DNA of 64,000 nucleotides from Crotophaga sulcirostris. Taxonomy: Eukaryota; Chordata; Aves; Cuculiformes; Crotophagidae. The translations under genes were made by a program, and so were the position numbers. Positions 1 through 12,399 of the stretch are shown here, one piece after another; within the stretch, counting starts at the first letter, position 1, and each line of letters starts with the position of its first letter. The stretch is taken from the NCBI GenBank assembly GCA_013397455.1, contig VYZB01000332.1:221152-285151 (forward strand). The letters are read 5' to 3'. The notes beneath the pieces were generated by a model. That model did no database searches. It was given only the letters and a program-made list of their open reading frames with translations, and was not told where the DNA came from.

Positions 1-654
1 GCATTTAGGAAGGTTTATGACAAAGTAATTGCTTGTTTGAGGAAAAATACAAGTGAATCCTAAAGCGAAAAAAATGTTGACATAGAAAATTACCATATGC
101 TCCAATTTTGTCTCACATCAGCTAGGAAACCACCTTTATGTTACCACAAAAACATGTTTTTCCCATCTAGTAACTCTTAAGCATTTCATCACAGAAATTA
201 TAGAACCTATATTAGTGGGATATGCAGGCTATCCCCAGCACAAAGGCAGTTATCAAAATCATCATTAAGCCAAACACAGACAGACTGGAAACAAATATTA
301 AATGCACAGCTCAAAAGCTAAATTATTGGACAGCTCTAATACAGAATGACATAAATACCTTAAGACTTTTTTTGTCTTTAGGAAAAGCTGCTGTTCTATG
401 AGCATGCACTAAAAGTCTACTTCCTTGACCTAATTAAACAAATATATCTAATTTGTGATTAAATAAGAGAAATTAAACTGAAACAGGTAAAAATAACCAA
501 AATTATTTGTAAGTAAATAAATAAGTCAGATGTTTGACAGGTTAGACATCTGCTGCTATAACTGCACATACAAATTGGATCCACAATGCTTTAGAAACAC
601 TTCTGATTATCCATGCATTACACAGATCTTCACGTCACGAAGGAGGAACCTTAC
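1..654 (-). other. GALNT11 intron (3' of the fifth coding exon), partial
   Basis: AT-rich sequence that follows the donor at 654. No exon, repeat or RNA gene recognised. It continues beyond the left edge. Confidence 0.8.
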
Positions 655-904
655 TTGATTGGAGCAGTGGCTCCCTCAGGTCCTTCTAGTTCTGACAAAG
701 GAACAAGATCCCATTTAAAGTGCAGGCCCCAGTTAAACCCTCCACGCACAACCGGGGAAGAGCTGTAGGTAAGTGTGTCAGCACTGATTATGTCAATCAC
801 AGGGCACACCACAGTCCTGCAATCTTCTTTGATGGGAGTCAGCAGAGGTTGTAACCACATCTCGTTCACCTCACAGTGACTGTCCAGGAATACCAGCACC
901 TTCC
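655..904 (-). CDS. GALNT11: GALNT11 fifth coding exon (DSH motif)
   Basis: 250 nt, completing G238 and giving residues 239-320 plus two bases of codon 321. [12 protein letters not shown] holds the DxH motif (D245, H247) that binds the Mn2+/UDP in GALNTs. Further on come [31 protein letters not shown] and a C-terminal EGATAPIK, all GALNT11-like. The acceptor is CCCGTAG|G and the donor is GTAAGG at 654-649. The following exon, expected to begin with the last base of a Lys codon and then an SPTMAGG-like stretch, is outside the window. Confidence 0.95.
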
Positions 905-3900
905 CTACGGGGGCCAAAGCACACAAAACACAAAGATCCATCATAAAATGAAACACAAACACTGGTGGCAGAGTATTGGCAGTATCCTCACCACTCTGTG
1001 CAACAGGGGAAACACCATCTGCACTCAGAAATGCCGACAAACCAGAGATTCCACAGGGATAGTAGTCACAAAGGCAGAAGGTCAATCAGGGTCATTCATA
1101 TTTGGCTATGAATTTCTCAAGCGGGTCGTTAATTGCATTTCTTTGCTAGGGTTTTATAGTCATCTTATATTCAGATTCAGCAGAGCTACCTTACTTTAAG
1201 TGAAGCCTTATCAGACCAGCACTCAGCCCTAGTGCAGAGCACCTCCCATGCCTGAGCTAGACCATAGAGACAGACGAAGATAGCAGATATGGGGCTGGAT
1301 GAATTATCCCCATGACAAAGCTGAGTTTTGCCCACTGACTAATCATCTTGGGCTTGCTTGACATCACACTTCAGCATTTGTCAAGTTACTGTTGCATCTC
1401 AGATCTGTGGATTTTAAACCAGGTCCTTCTGATGACTTAATCTGCATTCACTCATGGCACAGGCCACAGCATTTCAATTCCTGAACATGAAATAACACTG
1501 AGAATCTCCCAATTTCATTAAACCTACAGTGACTGTGGCGAGTGAATGCCCCAAATGGGCATAACCAAATCCACCAGCATTAGCCCAAGCAACACTTCAG
1601 TCCCATCAGTTTACATGGGGATTTATCTGCTGTGGTCAGAGAGGGCAGTTTGATCCCTGAGACATCTTCAGATTCAGTTTGTCTAAAAAGTCATCTGAAT
1701 TTCTATGACAACTTCAAATTTATGTAACACAATAATAAAGTGGAAAAGATGGGAAAGAGCTTTAAAGAAAACAACTTAGAAACACACAAATATAACAAGC
1801 GACTCATTAACAACAGATAGTATTTCACAGAGGCTGAAATAAAACAGACTCCAGCAGCTCAGAAAAGCAATAAAATGACTTAAAATTGCATTAACTCAAA
1901 TGAATTCTAGCACAGCTTGGGAAGTGCAAGCACAATTTTCTCCATGGGTTATGCCATTACAATGCTAATGAGTAAATAGCAATTAAGAGACTATCTGCCA
2001 CTCAAAATTATTTGAGAAAGCAGCATATACTTTCTCAGACACCAAAGCATTTAACCAGGAAGAATGTTGTGGTAAAAGGCGCACAGAGTACATACAGCAC
2101 CAGACATAGTTTATCCCAATTAAAGCTCACTGCAATAACAGAAAAGCTCATATAAGAAACATTACAGTTAGACTGGTGAATTAGAAACCAGATTACAGTT
2201 TACCTTAATAAGGAAGTAGATTGCCAATTCAGAGTGGTAGTTTTCACATAAAACATGCAGAAAATATTCTGCAAACACAATATCCAGTATCAAGGGAAAT
2301 GTTCCTGACACAACATTTTTTCAGGGCAGGAATTGGGAAAATTCTACACTGCCTTACTGAATTTTGTGAAACATTAGTTTTGTTTTACTATTTCACTGAC
2401 TTGCTCTAAATGATTAACTCATTTTATCAAAAGCAAACTTGCAAAGGAAGAAAAAAAATAGAAAATAATAGTTCAGATAATGCGTAAGAAACTCTAATTT
2501 GGCTCCAAATTTGCCCAGTTACTGTTTGGTTGACTTGAAAAAAAATAACTTGCACAGCATGGACTTCCTAAAGTTAACTACAAACTACGAAACCGGTGAA
2601 TTTAGTATATCTACTCTATATTTACATATAAGTAAGTAACAAGTCAAAGAATGACTTGGGTTGGAAGGGACCTGACAGATCATCCAGTTCCATCTCTCAC
2701 CCCCTACTCCCCTGCCATGGCCAGGGACACCTTCCGCTGGATCAGGTTACTTAAAGCTCCATCCAACCTGGCCTTGAACAGGGATGGGACTTCTCCGGGC
2801 AACTTGTGCCAATTTTTTCCTAATACCTAATCTAAATGTCTCCTCTTTCACCTTAAAGCCATTACCCAGTCATCCTATCCCTGCACTCTCTGACAAAGAG
2901 CCCCTCCCCAGCTTTGCTGTAGATCCTCCTTAAGTACTGGAAGGCTGCTATAAGGTCTCCCAGCAGCCTTCTCTTCCCCAGGCTGAAGAACCCCAACTCC
3001 CTCAGCCTCTCCTCACATGGGAGGTGCTCCAGTCACTCAATTAACAGTTGGTCAAAGTACGCAAGGAAAATTGAAATAAGAAAGTATACCTGTGGCATGA
3101 GAGGCTCCAATCATCCTTCCTCGAATCAGGCCTTCCCGCTTCTCATTTCTTACCAATTTTGTGGTTTTTGGAAGCTGAGTTTTAACATATTCACCCAAGT
3201 CTTTCTTCAAGTCAGCTGAGAAAAGGAAAACACAAGTTCAACAACACGGTGGAAATTGTGAAAGCTGTGTTTAAAATCTCAAGGTTTTCAACTCAAAATG
3301 GGGCAAAAGTTGGTCAAAAAGCTCCCCCAGTACAGTGCAGCTTCAAACCAAGAGTACCAAAAGGACAGTAAGCCATCTTACAGCCTATACCTGCCCTTCA
3401 GCTCCTGGGGCCTCTTTTTGTAGTTTTTTCTCATTTTTTTTATTAACTGTTTCAGTTTTCCTGCAGCATTTCCAAATGGAAACCCACATGGACAAAGCAG
3501 TTACAGACCCTGCATTGAAAAGGGTGATGGACCATATGACTGGGCCCTCCATGGGGCACGTTTCTGCTGATAAGCATTTCCTTATATTTCCCAACTAACA
3601 TTTTATGCGCTGCCATTGTCTCAGGTTTTATACTTAGCCTTGGTTTCCCAAATACAAAATTAATTACTTTTTTGTTCTGTTTGCCAAGCTTTTGGTACAG
3701 TATGACTCAAGCTAACTGGATCTACTAGACTCTATGCTAAAAGGAATTACTGCTGCCTAAAAAAGAAATAAAATAAAAGGCACTGTACAAAGAAACAGCA
3801 TTTCTCCTTCCACATTCTTCTCATGGTGACTGTCATTTGCAGCAGAAGTAATCAACCCCTTTTTACACAGGCAAGTGATTTAAATCACTGTATTTCATAC

Positions 3901-6900
3901 ACTATAATAAACACTCACACCTTTAAAAAGTAGCATGAAGATGCTTTTTGTTACTAGTGCCTGCTTAGCTGATACAATAGCAGACACATGGAATTACAGC
4001 TCAGTCTCAGGTGGTTGCTTCTCTAAAATCCAAAAGGATCAAAGATGCTTCTGGCAAGCATGTGCTTTTGAAGGAGAACAAAGTTCGCTGAAGTCTGTAA
4101 GCACCACTCTAACTTAACTAACAATCACCATTGATGTAAGAGTAATGATACTTTTTTTGCCTCTCCAAGGACAGTGGTTTCTAACATTAAAGCAAACAGG
4201 GAGGTTTTACTATGGAAGAGAATACGGACACATGGAGACTGACGTAATGGAAAAACAGAAGTTAATAAGCTTATGAAGAAATAAGGAGGAATACAAAATG
4301 AGTACAGAAAACAAAGACAGCTGAGACTTCATAGAAAATATTGGAACAGAGAGACAGAAGACTTTCAACAGAGTATATGCTGAAATAAGTATTATTCTGA
4401 TGAATGTCAGTTTGAAGATTAAAGCTGCTGTTAACAAGATTAAATGCCAAAGGAATACATGGAAGTCAGTGCTACTACCTTCAGGGACTACAAGAACTTC
4501 CAAGCAGAAATACTGAAAACGAGATTCCCAAAAGTAACTCCATATGTTAAGATCTCAGCCTTTTCATTGCAAGGTGGCACTGTGGTGCCTGTGGTTGGTT
4601 GACCCTGGCTGGATGCCAGGTGCCCACCAAAACCACTTTATCACTCTCCTTCTCAGTTGGACAAGGGAGAGAAAATACAATGAGATGCACGCAAGCCGAG
4701 AGCCGAGATGAGGACAAAGAGATCATTCACCAGTTACTGACATGAGCAAAATGGACTTGACCTAGGGAAAACGATTATTTTTTTTATTTATTTTTTTTTT
4801 CCAATCGAGCCAAAATAGGATACTGAGAAAACAAAAACTCCACTTCTCCCTTCTGCTTGGCCATAATTTACTCCTAGGTTTTCTACCGCCTCCCCCTAAG
4901 CGGCAGCGCAGGGAACAGGGAATGAGAGTTGCAGTCCGTTCATCACACATCATCTCTGCTGCTCCTTCCTCCTCAGCGTGGGGGCATGCTCCTCATACTC
5001 TTCCTCCGCTCCAGCATGAGTCCCTCCCACAAGAGATAGTCCTTCAGGAACAGACTATTCCAGTGTGGATCCCCCACAAGGTCACAAATCTTGCAAGCAA
5101 GCCTCCTCCAGTGTGGGCTCCTCTCTCCATGGATCCACAGGTCTTGCAAGGAGCCTGTTCCAACACCGGCTTCCCACAGGTTCACAGTCTCCTTTGGACA
5201 TCCACCTGCCGTCCAGCGTGGGGTCCTCCACGGGTTGCAGGTGGATACCTGCTCCATTGTGGACCTCCATGGGCTGTAGGGCTTGCCTCACCATGGGCTA
5301 CAGGCGAATCTCTGCTCCAGCACCTGGACCACCTCCTCCACCTTGTTCTTCACCAGCCTTCATGTCTCCCCAGGTTGTCCCTCTCACTCAAACAAGAGAA
5401 AGCTAGGATGGCAGTCAAGGGTGTTATTACATCAAAGTACTGAGTTGCAGACAATTTGTCAAGCTCCTGATATCACTTCTCTGTTCTTCAATCTCTTCTG
5501 TGTAGAAGAATGCCTCCAGTAACAGCTGTAAACAGGTAAAGCCTAAACCTCCAAGAGAAAGAGGTTGCACTAGAAAAATCCTGCCTAGTAGCAAAAGGAA
5601 AGAAAAACTTGACAGTGGCTCAGCTGAGCGATGAAGATGCCTGCTTAGCTGTTGGAGACTGTAAGACTGTTGGAGTGTAAGAATCTTTTTGAGACAAAAT
5701 TAGATGCAAAGACCCAAGCTTTGCATAACAGCACTGACATGCAGCAGAGCTCCTACATTTAAAGCTGAAGAAAAAGCCACAACATGATACAAGATACAGT
5801 TTCAGGAAGGTAATGTAGGGAAAAGAGATTTAAAAAAGAAAAAAATTAGAAAGGCATAGAGATTAAGGAATTTGCCCAAGCTCATGAGATCCATGGCAAA
5901 GCCAAAGTCTGTCCATTTCCTCCATCATCAAACCAGCTTTGGTTTTCATTAGCTGTAAAACTTCATCTGTTAAAATTAAGCAACAGTGCAAACATCAGTG
6001 GTACCATCAGCATCGAGAGTAGTAATTGTCTGGATAAACAATAACTCCTCCCATCTTCAGCTTCAGAACATGTTCATTTGAAGTCAGAAAAGCAAAGGTA
6101 TCTACTCGAATGTTTTGAACCTAATTTGGCCTTTGAATTAGCAACAGACCAGAAGAGTGATGACATTACTGCCTAAATACAGGCATTAATCAACCAAATG
6201 CATTACCATAGTCAAAAAACTGAGTTTTTAAGTAAGCTTAGTTCTGAAAACAAAGGTTGCACAAGAGACTTTGTAGCAAAGAGCGTGTATTGCTTCTGAA
6301 ACTCAAAACAAAACAAGCTTTTAAATATTGCACATTCTCATCAGCAAGGGACAGTGTTTGATCCTTGTACTCTCCTGTATCTTAACATTTGATCTGACTA
6401 GCTGCATAACAAGAGAATTTCACTCTACATTATACATATCTAATCAATCTCTTAGAGCAAGTGAGACCTTAACCCAGAAACCTAACAATGAGGCCAAGGG
6501 AGCGGATTATATGTATTAAAAAAACTACAATCTAAAAAAATTTCCAAAAATTAAAAAAGTTGTGGACTTGTACAGAGGCAGGCAGGGAACTTGCACAGCC
6601 CTGCTTGCAAGTATTGTTACACTAACACATTCCTCAACAGGCATTTTGCTTTTGAAGTGCCAAAACGCTTGAATTGCGTGCCTGTCTTTGCCTTGTCCAT
6701 CATTGAAGATAAACACGCCCAGGCATCGATCTCTCAAGAACTGTAAAGCAATTCTGCAGGGCTCACCGCTCTAGGATGCCTTCCAGATTGAGGGACCTCC
6801 AAGAGCTGGGACAGCTGCTCCCAGGTTGGCCACAAGAGGCTGTGCGAGAGCTGCGCAGAGCCTTCCCAGCATCGGCTACGCCCCCATCCCAGCTGAACAA

Positions 6901-9900
6901 GTACCAAAAAACCACCGCCGCACTGTTTCCACAGTGCCACATCAACTTCTTTGCAAGACTGCAGCTGAGACTACATGCATTCAGTTCCTTTCAGATGCAT
7001 TCACAGTTGGTATCGGACCACTGAGTTTACAGAAAGGTCAGTGTAATCCGCTCTGAGCCCCAGCACAGCCTGAGCAAGGTACTGCTGAAAACGGCTAAAC
7101 TATAAATAACTGCTTAATCACCCCCTGCCCCGCGAATACACACTCCTCATTATTAGCTTCAAAACCTGTTTTTCAGTGTTTAAGTCTGTATGATACAAAG
7201 CTCCGCAGTAAAATGGCACCAGTGTCAAAGTGGATGTCATCTTGGGCTTCTCAGAACATCATGCATTTCAACGGTTTGGCACTTTTTGGAGATGGACTGC
7301 AGTACAAATCAGTTTTGCATCATGGCTTCAAGGTTTTTATTTTGAGTAGTCAATAAAGCACAGGAAAAGACAGGAAGATCAAGAAGTGTAAGCACCAAGC
7401 GAGATACTACTGAAAATTTCTCACCCAATTCACTGTTGTCATCCACCAAAATAATTTCATGAAGAAGGTGTGCAGGAGTCCGATCGAGGACACTATGTAC
7501 TGTGCGAAGCAGGGCAGAAAGCGCTTCGTTGTAGAAACAGATAACAACACTGGCAGACGGCAGATCAGAAGGGTAGGACTTCTCTCTACACCTGCAAACA
7601 GAAATATAGTAGTTATCACCTTATTTTCAGTGCGATTTCACAGGGTTCGGTCACTACTGACATTTCATAAATAACATAGAAGCATTAAACGTTTAGGAAT
7701 AACTTGAGTGTAAAGAGCCTGGGCACATCACATCTATAGCAGAGCTCAGCACAGGCAGTTACTCTCCACATAAGAGACTTATAATTAATTTTGCTACTTG
7801 TTAAAAACAGAGGATATCATAGTTTGGGGTAGGAGTAAGAATCATAGATCCTCAAGACATAAACAAGAGGAAACACTAGGGGTTTGTTTCAGCTGTCAAA
7901 ACACTGCCTGTTACCCTGGGGTAGCTCAGACATACAGGAATGGCAAATACGACACGAGGCCTACAAAAAACCCACAACTTTACTGGCCAGCTGCTGGAGA
8001 CTAGGCTGGATATCCCAGAATACCTCCAATGGTGCTAAATACTTATTTAGACAACCAAGGCTGGGATTCAGCCAGCAGATTAAGACACTTAAGTCTGGTC
8101 ACTGCTGTCAGGGGAGTACAGATAGTGCTCAGCTCACCCTAAGGCTGACAAGTGCATTTTGTCAGCTGAAGAGCTCTGCATGCTCCATTAACTACATTGA
8201 CTGGATCTCTGCTAATTAAAATAAAAGCAAAGACAACTGACTAACATGCAGCTATCTAAGTTTAAGCATCTTAATCTGCAAGCTGAATCCCACTCCAAGT
8301 GGTTCATTCTTCGTTTCTTCTTATTTTCAAAGGTTATCCATACTTCTAAGAGGGCACAGTATCGCAGATTAATGCTATTTCAGGCATGAGAGAATCCAAT
8401 AAAAACAAGAAACTAGAAATTAAACCCCCGAAGTATACAAGAAAAGTCTTCATTGACTTGAATGTCTCTCTTAGGAGAGAGATATCTGCAAGTACCATCC
8501 ATTACATTTACCTACACCAGAGAAATCACTAGAAAAACAGATGCAGGTTTATTTATTTTTCCATTCAATGTTGGGGGTTTTTGTTGTTGTTAGTGGTGGG
8601 TTTTTCCCCCATATGCAGACAGATTATAGAAAAAAACTTGCTTTTTAATAGGAAATACTCAGAGCAGTGTAATCCCTATACAAAGTAAAGACCTTGACTC
8701 ATGAAAAGCCTTGACACAGAAACCCTATGCTAAAGTACTATTTTCAGAATATTGTTTCTCTTAAAATAGCAGTCTGTCAGTCCTGCTACTCACAGAAATT
8801 AAATAACATGATAAAAGTCTGAATAAGTGTATATCCAATCTGGTTCTTCATTAAGCATTCTTAAAATGAATTAAGAATCAGGAAATTAAATGCTACATCA
8901 GGTAATAATACGAGTAACAAGTATTTAAGCACATGAAATTATACCATGTTCTCTCCAAAAATTAGTACCTACTTTGCATCTCTTGTATCAGGCACCTCCC
9001 TGTGGTATCCCAGCCGATTACTGATAAGCATATTGAAAGCATGCTTCTGATAGCCCAAGTCTCTCACTTCCTGATCATCTTCATTAAAAATCATTCCTGA
9101 AAAGAAAAAAAACAAACCATGTCAAGACCAGTTAACAAGCTCAAAAATACCCTGTAGAAACAATCAGGGATTGAAATGTATGCTTTAACCTCCCCTAAAA
9201 CCCATTATGTTCTTCAAAAATCCCTCTGCTTTTGCAAATTGTACTTTCATTACCCCTCCCAAATACACAGTACTTATAAGCAGCCCTTGCAGCTACAATA
9301 AAATGAAATCATTCTCCAAAGACTGATGGCTCCCTTGTGTTTATTGGCTTACCAGACACACTCCCCTCCACTTAAATGGCCTCTCATTCTTAGCATCACC
9401 TAAAAAGCAACATCAAACAGGCGACAGAGGATAGACTTTGGCACACAATGCACCAGCACCTCTCCATACAGATGAAGGCTCCATAATGGGTTTTTGAGAG
9501 AGAAAATACAATAGCAGAAAAACCCTCACAATAGCAGCTCCAATTCCATGCAGTTTTCTCAAGTCTGCAATAACATAAAAATAGCTACAAAAAAATGTAT
9601 ACTTATTGTATATACCACCTGGGACTTTGACAGCAAGTAAAATAGCAACAGAACTAGCTGTTGCTCTGTTGGTTATTCTAGTAGAAGCATCAACAGTTGC
9701 TGAGCATGGAAGAGGCAGCAGTTGCTGGTATAAATAAGTACACTGCTAGAGGCCAAGGTTGAAATCCTCAGTCTCATCCTGCCTGCCTTGACTCAGTGCT
9801 TGGGCTTCTCTCTCACCGAGTCATATACTCACCAGATGGAAGAGAAACAAAATATTATGATATTTCACTCAATTCCTCCACAGAAAAAACAGGACGGAAA

Positions 9901-12399
9901 GGAGGGACCTGGTAGCTTTCTTTCTTTTCAAACAAGTAGCCGTGGTTGGCCTTCAGAGCACAGCTGTGTCACCTCCAGCTGTGCTTCAGCAAAATCTACC
10001 TACAGGTGTAAGATGACCATCTAGATGGGCTTCTATGCATCTACATTCCCATCATTTACATTCCTTACCCTGCCACTTTTAGTCTTGAGTACTGCAATGG
10101 CAATGCAGTTGCACCACCAAACACCTCAAAACACATGCCTTGACATTCGTGCAAGTGGGAAGTGCTGGATAGCGATACACCCACGTAGTGTCTTGTGGTG
10201 ACTGTTGTTATCATGCTCAGGGATGAGTGCTCCCACTGTGGAGAAGTTGAATCACAGGCACAGGAATGAGGTCTGTTCATAGTGGCAGTGCCACACTCCT
10301 GGCAGCAGCAGTCCAAAGCAGTCAGTCACTCCTTTGAACCACAGGCATTTTCCAAAGTAAGGTTTTTGTCAGTTCAGACATCCAGCTCAAGCATTCTTGA
10401 ATTCTCAGCAATGCAGTAACACTGCGCCACTCAATCAACTTGAAACATTTTCTTTATATAAAGCACAAAGTTAAGAATCATGTATCAAAAGTTTCATTCC
10501 ACAACCTGTCCATAACCAACCAGTAACTACTTTTTTCCAATTTTCTCAGTAGAGACAGGAAGGAATGCTAATATTTTTAAAACAGCATCACGAAGAACAA
10601 TATCCAAAATGCTTGCAAAAGGCCTGAAAGACTGCAGTCCAAACAGCAGATGAAAGTCACTGAAAAATAAAGGCTTTGCAATTGAAACATGACTTTAGGT
10701 TTTACTTCAGCAGTGTTATGTGGCCCTCACAGACAAAAAGAAAAGATAGATTGTTCTACCAGATGACAGTTTGGTTTGGGCTATCATACGCCAAACTTCT
10801 TTTCATTGTTTTTGCTTTTTGTGTTGATCACTGCCCTACCCCAGACAGACACGAAGCCCTTTCCTGCAGCACCTGATCTAAGTAACAGAGAGCCAGCTGT
10901 CTCCTGACGATTCATGTGGAATTTATCCTGGCACTATAATTCCTCTTGGCTTTCACCAACCAAACCAGTCACTTCGTTTGAAGATCAAGGGACTTCTCAG
11001 TTAAAAAGGTCCAGTTTCTTTCCTGGCCAGTACTGAATAGCTGGAAAGAAATGGCCACCTCTGGACTGGCCTTCACCTCACTTGGCTCTCCTGCTTTTTG
11101 CAGCAAACTTGATAAACATTTTTAATGCCACAGGGCAACATGAATTGGCATTTTGCCTAAATATTCACACAGGTCTAATGACCAACTTGGTAACTGAAGT
11201 TCGGTAAAGTTCTATAAACTCTCGAAGCTGGTGATCCAGCATTTATCCAAAGCAAAACCAGAGGACTTCATTCCAATAGGATTATTAAATTCCTAGCTGT
11301 GAAGGGTACTATGTGCTAATTCCCAAAGCAGCAGACACTGATACCACAACACTCAACATCTGCCTCCAGACTTCAAGCAAGTTTGCAGGCCAGTATGCAA
11401 CATGCCTCAGTTTGCAAACACTGAGCCGTACACTGTTAAATATACATGCAGTTCAACATACAAAGCATTTCAGTGTGGAAGGCAAGTTTGGAAGACAAGT
11501 CCAAATCATCTCATTGATGAAATATGCTCCAATGAAACACATAGATCTTTGTTGGTACAAAGTGAGCAGGATTTGGCCCTAACCACTGTCATCTCAATAA
11601 ATCTTTCTTTGTTAATTTGTCCCACACATTTTTTTAGATGATTTCACACTTCAAGGATATTCTTCAGATCAATGGGTCCTCTTCACTGTGTATTGTTATC
11701 AACTATTTTTAATTACTGCATACAAGTGGCGTTTTTCTATGGCTAATAAAACATTGTCTATTTGAGCCCAATAAACATAGGAGTAAGATATGAAACAAGC
11801 ATACACTGAACCTTCCAAAAGCAAGAACTACATCAAGGGTAGACACCTTGCTGTAATCCAGTCCTCATTAGCACTTAGACAGCACAGCTGCCAAAGTATA
11901 TTTTGGATTAAACACAATAGAATAAATTGCAAGGAATTCCTAATGAAGCTGGTCAGTAGTACCATCTGCATTTCAACTAACAGAACCATTTCATTACACA
12001 ATTTTCCTGCAATGTTTTAAAAAACAAACGAACCCACCCACCCTAATTATCTCATTTCTTCTACTGTTTTAATCATTTTGTCACCAGCACTGAAAACCAC
12101 TTACCCATTTCAGGGGAGAATTCTACCTCCCCCTTAACTGGGTCCTGGACATGTTTTCCAAGTGGATTTCCTATCTTATTCTCTTTCTGTTGCAATGCAG
12201 GTATATGAACAGGACCCCGCGTAAAACGGGGGTAGAATTTTTTTGGAAATGGCCTCTGAGGTTCCAGCCCCTTGATGGGCACATTCTTGAAGGATTGATT
12301 CTCTTCACTGAAGTTGAAATAAACAAAGAGCAGTAGTGTCCAGGTCACAGATGTGAAAAGGCACCCATAGCAGAAATACCGAAGTGTGACACTTCCCAT
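655..12399 (-). CDS. GALNT11: GALNT11, 5' half of the coding region (five exons, spliced)
   Basis: Polypeptide GalNAc-transferase 11 is a Golgi type II membrane enzyme. It moves GalNAc from UDP-GalNAc to Ser/Thr, starting mucin-type O-glycans. Known targets of the family member include NOTCH1 and LDL-receptor-family linkers. Joining 12399..12105, 9096..8973, 7591..7425, 3215..3090 and 904..655 gives one open frame of 320 codons plus 2 nt, with intron phases 1, 2, 1, 1 and 2, and a GT donor and AG acceptor at every junction inside the window. The start [15 protein letters not shown] is almost the vertebrate GALNT11 N-terminus. Catalytic landmarks are VVICFYNEA (residues 155-163), EIILVDD (185-191) and DSH (245-247). 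Vertebrate GALNT11 is about 608 residues, so the WGGEN region and the C-terminal ricin-type lectin domain lie beyond position 1. No frameshift or stop is seen. Identification is by recalled family sequence, not by a search. Confidence 0.95.
905..3089 (-). other. GALNT11 intron between fourth and fifth coding exons
   Basis: 2,185-bp GT-AG intron, phase 1. Apart from a CR1 fragment at about 2647-3040 it holds nothing that I recognise. The short open frames here are not supported by codon pattern or homology. Confidence 0.85.
2647..3040 (-). mobile_element. CR1 LINE 3' fragment
   Basis: The plus strand shows the reverse complement of a CR1 3' end: GGTTGGAAGGGACC, then ATCATCCAG, CCATGGCCAGGGACACC, CATCCAACCTGGCCTTGAAC and the AAGAGCCCCTCCCCAGC stretch. 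It ends at a CTGAAGAACCCCAACTCC-type segment. The element is 5'-truncated and the copy is diverged. It sits inside a GALNT11 intron in the same orientation as the gene. Confidence 0.9.
3090..3215 (-). CDS. GALNT11: GALNT11 fourth coding exon (catalytic domain)
   Basis: 126 nt, residues 196-237 plus one base of codon 238. It includes [17 protein letters not shown], the conserved R-x-G-L-I-x-x-R stretch of GALNTs that contacts UDP-GalNAc and lines the active site. The acceptor is CTTTTCTCAG|C and the donor is CACAG|GTATAC. A CR1 fragment ends about 50 bp downstream of this donor in the intron. Confidence 0.95.
4582..5405. mobile_element. Endogenous retrovirus LTR-type remnant (bird-specific repeat)
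   Basis: The run GACCCTGGCTGGATGCCAGG, GTGCCCACCAAAACC, ACTTTATCACTCTCC, then an A/T-rich tract (about 4774-4800), a GCGGCAGCGCAGGGAACAGG-like stretch, and a series of short related phrases of the kind TCCAGTGTGGG...TCC / CACAGGTCTTGCAAGGAGCC / CTCCATTGTGGACCTCC / CACCATGGGCTACAGG is a pattern I recall from many bird genomes as an LTR-element repeat. No retroviral gag, pol or env frame is visible nearby, so this is a solo LTR or an internal scrap. Overlapping open frames of up to 173 codons here come from the internal near-repeats and are not genes. Exact family and orientation could not be set. Confidence 0.65.
6740..6960. other. Unexplained G+C-rich patch in GALNT11 intron
   Basis: About 200 bp of higher G+C than the flanking intron, open in several frames on both strands (60-82 codons). 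No splice sites around it match a frame of GALNT11, whose exons are already contiguous. It is probably an old, unrecognised repeat. Confidence 0.3.
7425..7591 (-). CDS. GALNT11: GALNT11 third coding exon (start of GT-A catalytic domain)
   Basis: 167 nt, completing K140 and giving residues 141-195 plus one base of codon 196. It holds [20 protein letters not shown] (154-173) and EIILVDDNS (185-193), the opening strand, helix and nucleotide-binding strand of the GT27 family fold. The acceptor is TTTGCAG|G and the donor is G|GTGAGA. Spliced to the next exon it reads [17 protein letters not shown], which fits the corresponding GALNT11 region. Confidence 0.95.
7592..8972 (-). other. GALNT11 intron between second and third coding exons
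   Basis: 1,381-bp GT-AG intron, phase 2. AT-rich, with no recognised repeat or exon. Confidence 0.85.
8973..9096 (-). CDS. GALNT11: GALNT11 second coding exon (end of stem)
   Basis: 124 nt, completing codon 99 and giving residues 100-139 plus two bases of codon 140. It encodes [19 protein letters not shown] and then [20 protein letters not shown], a segment typical of GALNT11 just before the catalytic domain (the family motif is a PDTR-type stretch followed by C). The acceptor follows a pyrimidine tract (TTTTTTTCTTTTCAG) and the donor is GTAGGT. Phase 1 in, phase 2 out. Confidence 0.95.
9097..12104 (-). other. GALNT11 intron between first and second coding exons
   Basis: 3,008-bp GT-AG intron, phase 1. 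No repeat family, exon or RNA gene recognised. Short open frames (up to 89 codons) look random. Confidence 0.85.
12105..12399 (-). CDS. GALNT11: GALNT11 first coding exon (cytosolic tail, signal-anchor, stem)
   Basis: Residues 1-98 plus the first base of codon 99. The start at 12399 has A at -3 and G at +4, a strong Kozak context, and matches the family N-terminus. About seven residues form the cytosolic tail. Residues ~8-28 are hydrophobic and aromatic and form the signal-anchor that holds the enzyme in the Golgi. NFS (29-31) and NQS (34-36) are possible N-glycosylation sequons just outside the membrane. The rest is a Pro/Lys-rich stem with FYPRFTRGP. The donor reads G|GTAAGT at 12105/12104. 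The exon continues 5' as untranslated sequence to about 12437, where the minus strand reads CTCTTTCAG|G, a good acceptor, so at least one non-coding exon lies upstream. Confidence 0.95.

Larger units (their letters stand above)
3216..7424 (-). other. GALNT11 intron between third and fourth coding exons
   Basis: 4,209-bp GT-AG intron, phase 1. It carries an LTR-type remnant (4582-5405) and an unexplained G+C-rich patch at about 6740-6960. The remainder is plain AT-rich intronic sequence with no recognised exon. Confidence 0.85.

Noticed and set aside
876..1199. 107-codon plus-strand frame opposite the GALNT11 exon
   Set aside because: Shadow frame overlapping the real exon's end on the other strand; no support of its own.
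4922..5443. 173-codon plus-strand frame in a GALNT11 intron, with overlapping frames on both strands
   Set aside because: It lies within the LTR-type repeat and comes from internal near-repeats.
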